Shown here: positions 37,490-47,974 of the stretch, piece by piece
How the letters are laid out: each line of letters starts with the position of its first letter
Position numbering within the stretch: position 1 is the first letter of the stretch
Source of the DNA: Echinostoma caproni
Lineage: Eukaryota; Platyhelminthes; Trematoda; Plagiorchiida; Echinostomatidae
Direction of reading: 5' to 3'
NCBI GenBank assembly: GCA_900618425.1
Contig: UZAN01039670.1
Span: forward strand, 53,686 to 117,685
DNA length: 64,000 bases
Translations under genes and position numbers: made by a program
The notes under the pieces: generated by a model
Told to the model about the DNA's origin: nothing
Seen by the model: only the letters and a program-made list of their open reading frames with translations
The model's database searches: none

Positions 37490-37930
37490 GGTCATTCGAG
37501 ATGATGAGGGGAGAGGGATTGGTGAGCCCTGTGACTGTGTTGTAGTGATTGTATTGTATTTTGCTGGTGACGGTGATGGTAATGTTGGCGATCAATTTTG
37601 GGTCCTGGTGAGCGATGGGGGGAGAGGTAGGGGACCAAAGATAGATTATTCCTTGTGGAAATTGCGCCTACACACACTTGCCACCGCTGTGGCGATAGTT
37701 ATTTACCTTGTCGCACTAGAACCATGAGTAAAAAGCGACTGATTCAAGCGCTCCACTAACCCTAGCCGCAAATTAATCACCAAGATCATCATCATCACCA
37801 AAAATCCGATCACAATCAATCCCACCCAAAGGCAGACACGCTGAGCTCATCCGACCCTTCCCACTCCCATCCTGAATGGCCTTTCGACCTGTCTTGAAAA
37901 TGTGTTCCCACTATCAGACAACACTGATAT
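37490..37930. repeat. Strand-skewed block, purine-rich then pyrimidine-rich, unclassified
   Basis: The plus strand is G-rich to about 37,640 (for example GATGAGGGGAGAGGG, GATGGGGGGAGAGG) and then turns C-rich (ATCATCATCATCACC, CCCACTCCCATCC). The change in skew and higher G+C set it apart from its flanks. The frames are short and His/Pro/Ser-rich on the minus strand, as low-complexity sequence gives. It may be part of an element adjoining the LINE at 38.4 kb, but I cannot show it. Confidence 0.3.
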
Positions 37931-38462
37931 GGTCTATAGAGGGGGGCTTCAGACTTGGCTATGCTATTGCTTTCCGTTCAACCATTACCACATAGTCAGT
38001 GACATTGTCATGGTTTTTACACATCAGTTGCTTTGCGGTGCATTGTCATAGCTACATTGTGCGATTACGATGGAGCTCGTCGCGAAATTTCATAACGTCT
38101 TCATGAAAAAAATCAAAAATTATAATTTACCTCAGGCGGTACTCGAAAATCAGTGAGAATTTAAAACAAAAGGGCTTGTAAGAAATCTCGTGGACATTGG
38201 AGGAAGCATCGGGATGTATAGAGAGTAGCACTGCGTCAGAGCTTTGTCACAACTCTGTATACCCATCATTATCAGTAACAACGTCCGTTCGTTGCTTGGA
38301 AATTAACCTGATATCTGATCTTATGTGCCGTATGGAATATTCTAACTAAGGCTCAATTCTAGTAAAAGAGACTGGATTACATAGTGATATTGATGAGGAG
38401 ATTACAAAAGTCGATGACTTCACCGGATACTGAGTCGACTGTGCAGCAATGTACCAAAAGTA

Positions 38463-38939
38463 ATGCGAGGGCTGATGACTTATATCAATAACAATTGGTG
38501 CACAAATGTGAAGCAAATATTCGCTCACTCCACTGCTCACATTTGTGCCTCCGTACAGGAATGCAAGCCTGAGCCCCTGCGTAACTATTGGTCGATTGAC
38601 CAAGGTGACATTTATATTTCTCCTTTTTGTTCCTCAGAAGAACTTCTTCATTTTTCATATACTGTTTCCATAGCTTTAATAAGTTATCTTGATTGGTCAC
38701 TGTGTATCATCTGTGGTGACCTCAATCGTGTTGTTCCTAGCTGTTTTGGGTTTGGCAAACATATTAAGCTTCCAAACAAGGCTGAAGGTTCATTTAGACA
38801 AGTAATACCAGCATTTTTCCGTATCTGCCCTCTCGTTCATTTGGGTCTTCAGACCATGCCCCTGTTAAAGTTTCCCCAAAAGGTTACAATAAGTTCAGTC
38901 GCACATTGTTCACAAAAAGCCACGACATCAAAAGAATAA
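38463..38939 (+). pseudogene. LINE endonuclease segment, frameshifted
   Basis: This 158-codon frame starts inside the domain, not at a real start. Residues 6-17 (TYINNNWCTNVK) match the first conserved block of CR1-type endonucleases, and CGDLN (84-88) corresponds to the usual GDFN box that holds a catalytic Asp and Asn. Near the end the frame reads HLGLQT, while the next frame reads SSDHAP at the same place (about 38,850-38,870), which is the terminal SDH motif. One frameshift therefore separates GDLN from SDH. The family's endonuclease nicks target DNA to prime reverse transcription. Confidence 0.75.
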
Positions 38940-39530
38940 AATGTCAGAGAACCTAAAGAAGCTCAATGTGAGGGTCTGTCAGATGGACTTCGGTGTATTT
39001 TGCCACCCTAATCCTTCCATCTATTGTGCTCACCTTACACCGTATATAAGCTGCTGCTACGACATATGTTGCTGTATTTCGTCTCCTCATCTGTAACATT
39101 TATCTCGAATGAAGGAAAGGGTATAAAAACGCAAAGATCTTCAAAGACTGAAACTTTTATCACTTGCTATCGAAGGTGAGCTACATCGACTGAACGGCAC
39201 CTTCACTCGCACACTCCTGCATAGGAAAACCTAGCGGGGACTTTGAACACCATCGAGCAACCAAGTGATTAATCCTCGGTCGTGTCTGGAACAACAATGG
39301 ACGTTGAGGAGCTAAAGATCAAACTCAATAAAGGAACCAGCAACACGGAGACCCGGCCGGTCATCACCAGCGCAAACACCGACTTCAGCGTTAAGGAATC
39401 TTTTATTATTGAACAACAGAATTTTTTGAAAGAGTTGCTGATACTCAAAACCAATTAATCACCCAATACCGGTAGGTTGGAGGCTGCCATCCTTGAGAAG
39501 AACGCTAACACAATTTCGCCAGTGCTAAGA
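38940..39530 (+). other. LINE inter-domain region
   Basis: This lies between endonuclease and reverse transcriptase in the same element. It has a 53-codon plus frame at 39,298-39,459 (starting MDVEELKIKLNKG) that is notably GC-rich in its first half but has no recognised family. It may be divergent LINE linker or a separate fragment. Confidence 0.4.
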
Positions 39531-40766
39531 GCCCTGTTTAACCAGTGATTGGAAAATAGAATTATACCTAATTATTGGAAATTCGCCCCACCACTCATGT
39601 GCCTAAAAGGAGAACCTCGAAAACCCGTCGCATTATCTGTACGTCTGTTATGTTAAGACTTGTCGAGAAGTTACTCCTTCAAGGAATGTCATCTCAGCTA
39701 AATGTGCAGGACCGAAACCAATTGGCGTACCACCGCTCTCGCTCCACACTTGAAGCCCCAGCTTCTCTGGTTCACTATTTTCTATCAGCACTTGATAGAA
39801 ATAAGAAATCTCTCAGAGTTTGTTTCTTGGATGACTGCGACGATATCAATGGTGATGACAGGTGGAAGTTAGTTTGCCTTCCAACGGGATATCGCATACC
39901 ATAACTGTGGTACTCACTAACTATTTCACAAATCGATCACAGTTCACACGTTACATTGCTCGTTCCTCCTCTTCTTTAATTTCTAAACAAGGAGCATTAC
40001 AGGGTGTCAGTCTCTCCCGATTTTTCTTTTCCACTTATAATTCACCCAAACCTACTTTTACAAATTTTCTACTCATTCAATATGCCGATGATATTGTGTT
40101 AGGAATCGCCCATCCTGATGCATCTGTCACTCTCACTGTCCAACTTGACCTTACTAACCTTGCTGAGTGATCCACTGCACATAAATCAACTCTCAATCCC
40201 TCTAAGTTCGTCCTCAGTTCACAAAGGGAATCGCTAAATAAATCACCATGAATCTTGTCCCATGTTAAACGTAAGTGATGATACTGTTATCCAAACTGTA
40301 AATGCCAGGCATATTGGTGTGTTCATCAACGAAAATCTATATTGTTCTGACCACGTTGTTTCTGCAAAGGTTAGTAAATTATCATTTTATGTCATACACC
40401 TGAAAATATTATCTATCCCTCGACTCTTGATTAAAAGTATTTTTTGCTTCCATTTTGCCCATTTGTTTGTGATGGTTCCCTGTAATCTTTCCAGTGATAG
40501 TCAAGGACTTTAAATTGGTTTTCAGATTATCAGCACATTTATCACGAAAAAGCTGGCTTTCCCCTGAAACTCTTTATCAGTTCACAACATACAATGCCAT
40601 GCTTTTCGTTATCCACAATAATAATAAACAACCCTTCGCATCCGTTACACCAAGATCTTATCAAGTGTGTGTTCTATTCCACCCGATACCGCTATCATTG
40701 TATACTTGTTCGTATGACCACCTATTAGTATCCTGTGGTGCTTTATCTTGTCCGATTTCTGGTTAA
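39520..40766 (+). pseudogene. LINE reverse transcriptase, frameshifted
   Basis: At least four blocks cover the RT. A lead-in near 39,520-39,575 (SPVLRALFNQ, then a stop) and 39,575-39,904 carry the SVMLRLVEKLL and RSRSTLEAPASLVHYF segments and motif A as FLDDCDDIN, where the family has F-L-D-(Y/F)-S-x-A-F. 39,862-40,170 carries NYFTNRSQFTR, the QGxxLS block (QGVSLSRFFF, family LSPFLF) and the intact catalytic YADD (residues 74-77, about 40,081-40,092). 40,262-40,513 carries RHIGVFINENL and LSIPRLLIKSI of the thumb. 40,494-40,766 holds VKDFKLVFRLSAH and LETLYQFTTYN-like text. Overlapping frames show small indels. The element is dead. Confidence 0.8.
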
Positions 40767-41112
40767 CCCAGAACGCATCACTTCGGAACTGAACTCACGC
40801 ATATTCTAAATTATTTTGTTTTCTCCTTGATCATCACAATTCTGATGTAATTTTACTTGATTATTGTCGGTTCACAATGTGGCTGCTTAATATTCACCTT
40901 TCGGGGTTCATAAAGCAAATACGTGACTTGACGTGATTATGAATCACTCGAAAACAATTGTTCTTTGGATTTGTGTTCAGATAGTTCGTTTCTGTCCAAC
41001 TATGAAAATAAAGAGGTGCAAATTACAAGCATTTATACCTATGAAAGAAATCTGCCTTTAGGTTAAGATAGATGTGTAATGTACGATTTGATTCAATTTC
41101 ATAGAACGAATT

Positions 41113-41378
41113 TATCGTGCACAGAGTCAATGAAGAATATACTGAAATTCTAGGAAGCACTGGAAAGCTGTTTCGACATGTTTGGGGTCTCATCAGCAGT
41201 GTAAATCCATCAACCCAGCTGGGGATCGACCCCTGGACCTCACGGGTAGGACGCAAGCATGCTACTCACTCGGACACCGAGCAGCTGATCAGACCTTTTT
41301 TATTTTTTATTTACACTATATGGCTCAACCCATCTTTGCGAGCTTGTTGCGGGCCACTGACCCCGCTCATCACAGCAC
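41113..41378 (-). repeat. Family A hammerhead SINE, the most complete copy
   Basis: Read on the minus strand from 41,378, the element has a leader (GTGCTGTGATGAGCGGGGTC, GGCCCGCAACAAGCTCGC), an A-rich joint (GTAAATAAAAAATAAAAAAGG), a tRNA-like segment at about 41,287-41,215 with A-box-like TGTCCGAGTGAG and B box GGGGTCGATCCCC, a linker, a hammerhead, and a tail ending TTCATTGACTCTGTGCACGAT. Total about 266 nt. It is the reference here for recognising copies at 3.9, 28.2 and 41.4 kb. It would be transcribed by polymerase III from the internal boxes; movement would depend on a partner LINE. Confidence 0.8.
41155..41203 (-). ncRNA. Hammerhead ribozyme, nearly complete (family A)
   Basis: On the minus strand: CACTG as stem I, intact CTGATGA (41,196-41,190), stem II GAC/GTC, intact GAAA (41,174-41,171), then CAGCTTTC and CAGTG, which closes stem I. 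The cleavage triplet is TTC instead of GTC; UUC satisfies the NUH rule, but the same change removes one pair from the very short stem III. Weak self-cleavage is conceivable. This is the copy closest to a full hammerhead in the window. Confidence 0.75.
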
Positions 41379-41400
41379 TAACCTCCGGGGTTATGGCTCG

Positions 41401-41540
41401 GTTTGAGACATTCCCAATCTGACTATCCATCCGCAGTTGGGTCGATGGATTTGCACTGCTAATGAGATCCAACCAGGTCGAAACAGCTATGCGGTGCTTC
41501 GTAGCTTTTTGGCTTATGCTTCATTTACTCTGTGCATGAT
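41401..41540 (+). repeat. Family A hammerhead SINE, 5'-truncated copy
   Basis: It starts near the linker (CCGCAGTTGGGTCGATGGAT) and runs through a hammerhead to the same tail as its neighbour (TTCATTTACTCTGTGCATGAT). The leader and most of the tRNA-like segment are missing. It lies about 20 nt from, and in opposite orientation to, the more complete copy at 41,113-41,378. Confidence 0.75.
41452..41498 (+). ncRNA. Hammerhead ribozyme remnant (family A)
   Basis: Stem I is intact (GCACTG with CGGTGC), GAAA is present (41,480-41,483) and stem II can still form (GATCC/GGTC). But the first box reads CTAATGA, losing an essential G, and the cleavage triplet GTC has become ATG. Inactive. Confidence 0.7.
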
Positions 41541-42142
41541 GATGTTCTTCTATTAAATTAAACAGTACCACAGCAGGTAGTTCTTTTCTGTTCATCAAGG
41601 TTCGTGCTCAATGCACGTGTACTGTAATGATTCCATACAAACTATAAAATCGTAATTTTATGAACGGAGGAAGAGTCAAAGACATGATGTTATTGAGTTT
41701 CTATGCCTCGGAAAGTCGTAGATAAGAAATTTCCGTGATTAACCATTCTGTTTTGCCAAGGTGTTTCCGAATCCCCTGTGTGAAGTATCAACGCAGTGCA
41801 CTATGTGTAGTGTTTACATTATTTATCTGAGCCCAAAAACACAGGCATTGCCTTAAGGATATGATGCATTCAAAACTGTCTTTGACCTGTTTACTTTGAC
41901 CTATACCAAATTAGTTAGACGGTGATTCAGTGCATATGACGTTGCATCAACGTGCCGTAGAGCGGGTACGAATCAACGAAAAAATCTATCTGTGTAGGTG
42001 AAAGCGTTCTGAGCTCAATTCCGAATACACTGTGTCTCTGTGAGGACCTCTATCCATGTACTGGAAATTCATTTTTTCCGATTAACCAGGTATTTTATGA
42101 TTCTTCCAGCGATTGATATGTTCCACTACGGGAAAAAGTGGT

Positions 42143-42192
42143 TTGCAGTCCTAATCAATACTCTGAAGGGCGAAACAACTATAGTCTGCTTT
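42143..42192 (+). ncRNA. Hammerhead remnant (possible)
   Basis: TTTGCA, then GTCCTAATC, then GGGCGAAACAACTATAGTC follow one another as in the second half of a hammerhead: stem II strand, GAAA box, stem III and a GTC triplet. The CTGATGA box would have been deleted between TTTGCA and GTCC. It is a weak call, supported mainly by the order and by TTTGCA, which is shared with family A. Confidence 0.3.
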
Positions 42193-42478
42193 ATAGATGA
42201 ACAATAATAACGACTCCCTCATAATGTAATTGGTTTGTTAAATAAGGGGATTTACATACCACGAAGATACAGAGTAATGGTTTGTTAATAGCGGAACTCT
42301 GTTCATATTATTCATCACAGAAATACCATAATGAGGGATATTGGTGACAGTGTTTCAGAATTCTCGGACTGTATTGGATTGGTAAGGAAACCTGTCTAAC
42401 TGGATTTCCACCGTGATTTCCCCGTAACCACATGTATGCAAGGATAAACGGCGACTCAGCACATAGTTGCTAATTTAT

Positions 42479-42622
42479 GCAAGATGTGAAGCAGCAGATA
42501 AAATCTCTGCCAAAGCAATCTGCTCAAGAAATGACTTTTCGGGGTGTATAAAAATACAACGAAAAGTCATTTCTGGAGTAAATTTGTTTAGCAGACATTT
42601 TATCTGCTACTTCATATCTTGC
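42479..42622. repeat. 144-nt inverted repeat (hairpin)
   Basis: Two 63-nt arms (42,479-42,541 and 42,560-42,622) are inverted copies with about 9 mismatches by eye, around an 18-nt AT-rich loop. The first 7 and last 15 bases of the arms pair perfectly. It sits 20 nt upstream of a Penelope-like fragment. It could be an inverted terminal piece of that element, a small foldback element, or a hairpin RNA source; arms this long exceed an animal microRNA duplex. Confidence 0.85.
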
Positions 42623-42639
42623 TCCAATGAACAAACATG

Positions 42640-43600
42640 TCACGCCGCGTTGATGCCTCTCTCAGGCAACACGTATACAGGAGGAATATGTGGACAGGAT
42701 AATATATCAACTATCAACTATGCGACGTAAACGAAGCTTAATCCCGTATACCAGCAATTGTGTAAAAACGTTGTTCTACTAATACACAAGGTGAAGAATT
42801 AGCAATAGTTAAATCAACATCCCTATAAAACGGATCCTCAGAGGAACATATCGATCGTCATATAAGAGTCTACATTGTCAAACTAAAGAACACAGTAGTG
42901 GAAAAGCAAAAGCTTTGTAGTTCATTGTCTGTCAAAAGGGGACACTCATACGAGGACAGTGACGAGTGTAGTGCAAAATAATTAGTTCTAAAATGAATGG
43001 CGCATTTTCTGCTCCTCGATATCAGTTATCACATAACGAATGAATCATAGGCTATCGAGGGAGACAATTTCTGTTCGTGTCAACTACTATGCTTGCTTCT
43101 GTAGCGCAACATATTTGGGACTTACCACCAGACGCTTACCAGAGCTAACGGAAGAACACCACCCAGCTTGGCGTGAATCGAGGAGCGATAAGGTCAGTTG
43201 CGAGTACGGTTTGTATACATGCGGCCGAATTACACCATGGATGTGATGAAGTCGTTCCGTCCAATATATTGAATGACGGAGGTCCAGTCTACGGATGCTG
43301 AAGCTCGACTACCATCTACTGCAGAGGCGATCTGGATGAAAATACACACACCCCTCTATGTGCACAAAACCAGTCCGTGAAATCCCTTACGCCTACGGGG
43401 TTGTGTTCGAAGTACCCCCACCGAAATCCGAGTCCAGAAACTCACGCAATCCAAGAGATCACTGATCATGCGATCAGTGTTGGAACTTATACCTCCAAAA
43501 TCATCAATGCTTTATTTTCACATTCTAAAACGTTTACTGGATTATCTCGCTTCGTTTTCTTCGAGAGTTATGTGGTGTGCTTTAATTGACCAGTTGATAA
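42640..43600 (+). mobile_element. Penelope-like retroelement fragment A (5'-truncated)
   Basis: Coding remnants run in order in several frames: DASLRQHVYRRNMWTG (end of RT core), a linker with DRHIRVYIVKLKNTVVE, and the endonuclease at 43,040-43,246. There VNYYACFCSATYLG stands for the GIY...YIG pair and TEEHHPAWRE for the conserved EH region. The tail at 43,377-43,589 reads QSVKSLTPTG-like sequence. Many stops interrupt it. The catalytic RT motifs are absent because the copy starts downstream of them. Confidence 0.75.
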
Positions 43601-43970
43601 TGTATTGAAATTAATCTTATTCGTCACCTCTGTTTTCTAATGGATCATTGAAACTATTTATTAGGAAAAATAGAAATGTGGGCAACAGGCTTGCTTTCAG
43701 TGCTTTATCTACTGGCAACTTACAGAACATTATGCAGCTTAGGAAAATAATGCGGGAGACAGTCGAATTAGGGTTTTAGTTTGTGTAAAATTGAAGTTAA
43801 GGGGTTGGGACAGAGGGAGGGAGAGGTAATAACATAGACTGCATAATTGATGATTATCCCTTGCTGAGTGTGAATATTCGGCTGAAATGTTAGATATGGT
43901 CATTTCGGATACAAAGTCAAGGGAGTGAACGAACGGTTTGTGAGCACATAGTGGGAGTGTTTATTTTAAT
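43600..43970. other. Spacer between two Penelope-like fragments
   Basis: No coding sequence. A purine-rich run (CAGAGGGAGGGAGAGG, about 43,811-43,826) is present. It may be 3' untranslated sequence of fragment A or 5' sequence of fragment B. Confidence 0.5.
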
Positions 43971-45200
43971 CATTCAGGGCTCATCATTAGGCTCCCCATT
44001 GGTGGATACATCCATGCCAAAGATAGATTAGAAGACATTGTCCACCTGAATCGAACAGCATCCTATACAGGCGTTATGTTGATAATACTATGTGTTACTG
44101 ACAATTCACAAAAGCCCTCAATGTTTTTTGGCAGTTTCGATCGTGCTCATCATAATATAGCCTTCACGTTAGAAATGGAATCTGTTCAAGGAATGGCGTT
44201 TCTTGATACTTACATATCACGCCGTGATAACGGCGCTCTCAGACGAAGCATATACTTAAATAATACGTGGACATTATCATAGTTTTGTCCCGATGCAATG
44301 TAAACGAAGCTAAATCCAGTGCATCACCAATCGTGTGAGAGGACTTTATTCTACTGACATCGTGGGTGATGAATCGGCAACAGTTAAGTAAAAGTGACTA
44401 AAAAATGGACTATCAGAGGAACTTCTCGATCGTTGTACGAGAGCCTACATATCAAAATCATAAGAACCAACAGTAGAAAACGAAAAGTTTTACATTTCAT
44501 TGCCTTTCAAAGGTGACACTTATGAAAGGAAAAAGAGCCAACGACCGAAGAGTGTAGTAGAAAATAGTTATTTCTCAACGGAAATGCGCATGTACTTCCC
44601 TTCCAAATCAGTTCTCCCATTACGAATGAAGGACAGGTTACTGAATGGAGATGACCTCTTTATGTGTCTGCTAGTTTACTTGCTCCTGTGGCGCAAGTTA
44701 CGTGGGTTGCAACACTAGACCCTTCGCGGGTCGAGTGAAAGAACATCACCCACCTTGGCCCAGTCGGGGACCGATGAGGGCAGATGCGAGTTCGATTGCT
44801 ATACACCTGGCCAAATACATCTGGACTAATCACACCGTGGATGTGTGAGAATCGTTCCGGCCGATCTTTTCACAAAGGGGGGTCCGGTCTAAAGCCCGAC
44901 TTTTATATACGGCAGAGACGATGGCGATAAGAATAAAGAAACCGCCAAATATGTGCACGCAAACAGTCAGTTAAATCTCTTTTCATCCCATAGCCTTATG
45001 TCCGAAGTGCACACACCTAATAATTCAGTCGAATGTTCACACTGCGCCAGGGATTATCACCAATTATGCGATTAGTGTTGAAACATCTCTCTCCTAACTA
45101 CTTAACTCCCATTTTGCACATTCTAAAACACTGATTTGTCTGTCTCGTATTATTTCCCTGTGTTACATAATGTGCTGTAATTGACCAGTAAATAAAGCAC
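43970..45200 (+). mobile_element. Penelope-like retroelement fragment B, same family as A
   Basis: This begins within the RT: GSSLGSPL near 43,980 (the G-S-P-L block, close to the family norm), then YRRYVDN near 44,065 (catalytic YVDD with the last Asp changed to Asn), then FDRAHHNIAFTLEME and MAFLDTYISRRDNGALRRSIY in an open stretch at 44,076-44,282. The linker (44,500-44,718) carries SLPFKGD-like text. The rest, including the endonuclease, is heavily broken, but its DNA aligns with fragment A through 45,190, where both end in AATTGACCAGT followed by AT-rich sequence. Confidence 0.75.
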
Positions 45201-45440
45201 TGGGAAGAGTTACTCGAACGACTTATTCGAACAAATATGTCACCATATTATGACATCGTACAAGGCGATCATTTCAACCGTTTGCAGTAAACTGAAGTAT
45301 TTATGAGAATGGTATGGTGCACTCAGGCATGTTAACCAGGTGTCGTAATCACGTTTTTCACTGGTTAATCTATTGAACCAACCAGAATTGACAACGAAGC
45401 AGCCGTAGTAGACAATTGTTTCAGTCATCTAACGGTCCGA

Positions 45441-45704
45441 NNNNNNNNNNNNNNNNNNNNNNNNNNNNNNNNNNNNNNNNNNNNNNNNNNNNNNNNNNNN
45501 NNNNNNNNNNNNNNNNNNNNNNNNNNNNNNNNNNNNNNNNNNNNNNNNNNNNNNNNNNNNNNNNNNNNNNNNNNNNNNNNNNNNNNNNNNNNNNNNNNNN
45601 NNNNNNNNNNNNNNNNNNNNNNNNNNNNNNNNNNNNNNNNNNNNNNNNNNNNNNNNNNNNNNNNNNNNNNNNNNNNNNNNNNNNNNNNNNNNNNNNNNNN
45701 NNNN
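45441..45704. other. Assembly gap, 264 N
   Basis: Both edges carry the same nine bases, ACGGTCCGA (45,432-45,440 and 45,705-45,713). Either the contigs overlap there and the gap is artificial, or an unresolved element sits between short direct repeats. Frames predicted across it are meaningless. Confidence 0.95.
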
Positions 45705-45713
45705 ACGGTCCGA

Positions 45714-46358
45714 TAGAAGAGTCCCCGGAACGCCATTGTATTACTTCCTGCTAAGTCGTAAAAGTGCATTTATCAGTTTGTAACTCGTTTTATCAGCCGC
45801 ATATAACACGTAATATGCTGCTCCCTTTGCCTATTCCGAAATGTAATATGATATATTTTATGAATAATTAGTTAACGGGAGACAGTTAAGGGAGAAAAAT
45901 TATTCTAAGACAATTGCGAACTGGGTATAAATTCAAACATTCACACTTCTCAGGTTGTAACCGATCTTTACCCCACCGGGATAAATTGTAAGCTTAGGAG
46001 ATCACCAATGGGACAAAATCGGTCTTCTTTTTCATTCACTGGATGTTTTGAGGTAAGGTTGAATCACAGCGGACAACAATAGCATAATCTGAGTGGCATA
46101 GTATAATAAACGAATAATAACCGCACAACATATCTCAATATATGAGCATTTTAAATGTCAGAACTCTTCATGCGTCTGAAGAAAAGTTTTGGTAACCAGC
46201 TTGCTGGGGATTAGGATAAACGATGCGAGCACATCTACTTATATGGAGCACTTCAAATTTCGGTGTGATTGTAGATTGTAGCAAAAAGGAACGATCGGAA
46301 GTTATGTGTATTCCAAATAGAATTGTTTGAAGCTATGAAAAATTTAAAAATAATTTCA
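45714..46358. other. Gene-free AT-rich sequence
   Basis: No gene or repeat recognised between the gap and the palindrome. Confidence 0.6.
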
Positions 46359-46745
46359 AATAAAACAAGGAGTGGCGAGCAAGCTCGTTTTCAGTGATCC
46401 GTACTCATGCCAAATACATCACAATAAATGTCACCCTGTTTATATATAAATCAGTATTCAACCATTACAACATAAATAAATGTTTCGGGAAAGGAAAAAT
46501 AACCTCATGAGTTATCTGGGGCTAAGTTCATCTTAGGACCGGATCATTGAGAATTCCATATGCGGTCCCATGATAAACTTAGCCCCGGATAACTCATGAG
46601 GTTATTTTTCCTTTCCCGAAACATTTATTTGTGTTGTAATGGTTGAATACTGATTTATATATAAACAGGGTAACATTTATTGTGATGTATTTGGCATGAG
46701 TACGGATCACTGAAAACGAGCTTGCTCGCCACTCCTTGTTTTATT
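46359..46745. repeat. 387-nt near-perfect palindrome (183-nt arms)
   Basis: Arms 46,359-46,541 and 46,563-46,745 are inverted copies of exactly equal length with 6 mismatches by eye (about 97% identity), around a 21-nt spacer. Five of the six differences are transitions and three lie within 15 nt of the spacer. No terminal sequence typical of a known transposon is visible. TTAAAAATAATT occurs 4 nt outside the left arm (46,344-46,355) and 32 nt outside the right arm (46,777-46,788), but it is low-complexity. No coding frame. A transcript would fold into a long double-stranded RNA. Confidence 0.95.
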
Positions 46746-47925
46746 GGAAATGTGTGCTGTGGGACTGTTTAGACAGTTAAAAATAATTAACAAGATGCTT
46801 ATATAAATTCCTAGAAAGAATAAATTAAAAGACTTAGCTTTAACTCATTGAATCATCGATCACATTTCTCAGGTTCACAGAATTTTTGTTTGAATATAAG
46901 AAATAACATATTCGTTATTTCAAACCAGCTCGGAATCGTCAGTCATTTAAATTGTGCCTTTCATTTTTCGATTTACTATTCCGTGCAAACTATGCACATG
47001 TGGAGTCTCGGAATAGTTTTCTCCGGAACTGCAGAAAAAACCGTTCGGATAGCGGTATTTGTACAGAAGATCTGTTGACGCATGCTTGTTACTATCATGG
47101 ACCCCCCTCCCCACGCGAAAACACATCGGTTGCCGTAGTAACGATCATGTGGCCGTTGTGATTAATTTATCACATTCGATTTTGAAAGGGAACATTATCA
47201 TGAATAACCACAGTTCAAACCTAGTGATATAAGAACGGACACCACCCAGCTGCTTTTGATAGTTGCAATCGAGGTTCAATAAAAAAGGGACGATTAGTGC
47301 TTCGGAAACACAGACTCCCGGATACTGTGACAAAAATCTTCGCTTCCAGATCATTACCAACACGTCTTCATATATCTCAGCATACAGGACCGTTCCTACT
47401 GTGAGTACAAAAATGGGAAAGATAAAGACGTATTTTAACTAAATAACGATCCCAAAATGGTGCTTCCGTTTTTGTACTTAAGGAGTATCATATAAGGCAG
47501 CAGAACGTCTTCAGTGTTTTTCATCGTAAATTTCATTGCTAAAATGCTTTTCACAAAATAATTTTGCGTCGTCCAATCGCAAGCGTTGCGATGTGTTAAG
47601 CAATGTTGAAATTAGTTACATTTGAACTAAAACACAGTCGGTCTAAAATATTTGAACACCAATTTATCAGATTATGCGTATGTTTAGACAGAATTAATAG
47701 CCTATGAGGTGGAAATCTGTCGCAACATTTAGGCAAAATGTACTCAGGAAATAGATATACGCATATAAATATCCACTTCGTTAAAATATGATTGACGAAA
47801 CAGCGCTTGCGAATTTGTTGTGCCAAGACTACGTAAATGATGAATACTCATTGTACACCATGTAGTTTTATCTGTTGGCCAAACAGGATTAAACTGCATT
47901 ATTTTATTCTGTGAGAGATAATAGA
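46746..47925. other. Gene-free AT-rich sequence
   Basis: Chance frames of 60-80 codons on both strands, no recognised motif. Confidence 0.55.
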
Positions 47926-47956
47926 ATATATACATACATACATATATATATACATT
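47926..47956. repeat. TA/TACA microsatellite
   Basis: Mixed ATATATAC and ACATACAT units over about 30 nt. Confidence 0.8.
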
Positions 47957-47974
47957 AAAATGCGATGGAAATGT

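Larger units (their letters stand above)
38400..40790 (+). mobile_element. CR1/Jockey-type non-LTR retrotransposon (LINE), decayed
   Basis: An apurinic endonuclease-like segment is followed about 600 nt later by a reverse transcriptase, the order of a LINE second open frame. Frameshifts and stops interrupt both. The 5' boundary is not visible; the 3' boundary is put where recognisable protein ends. No poly-A tail or target duplication was found. The motif style (YINNNWCTNV, QYADDIVLG, SIPRLLIK) is that of the CR1/Jockey group found widely in flatworms. Confidence 0.8.

Noticed and set aside
45416..45769. Open frames of 112 and 114 codons
   Set aside because: They are made almost entirely of gap Ns.
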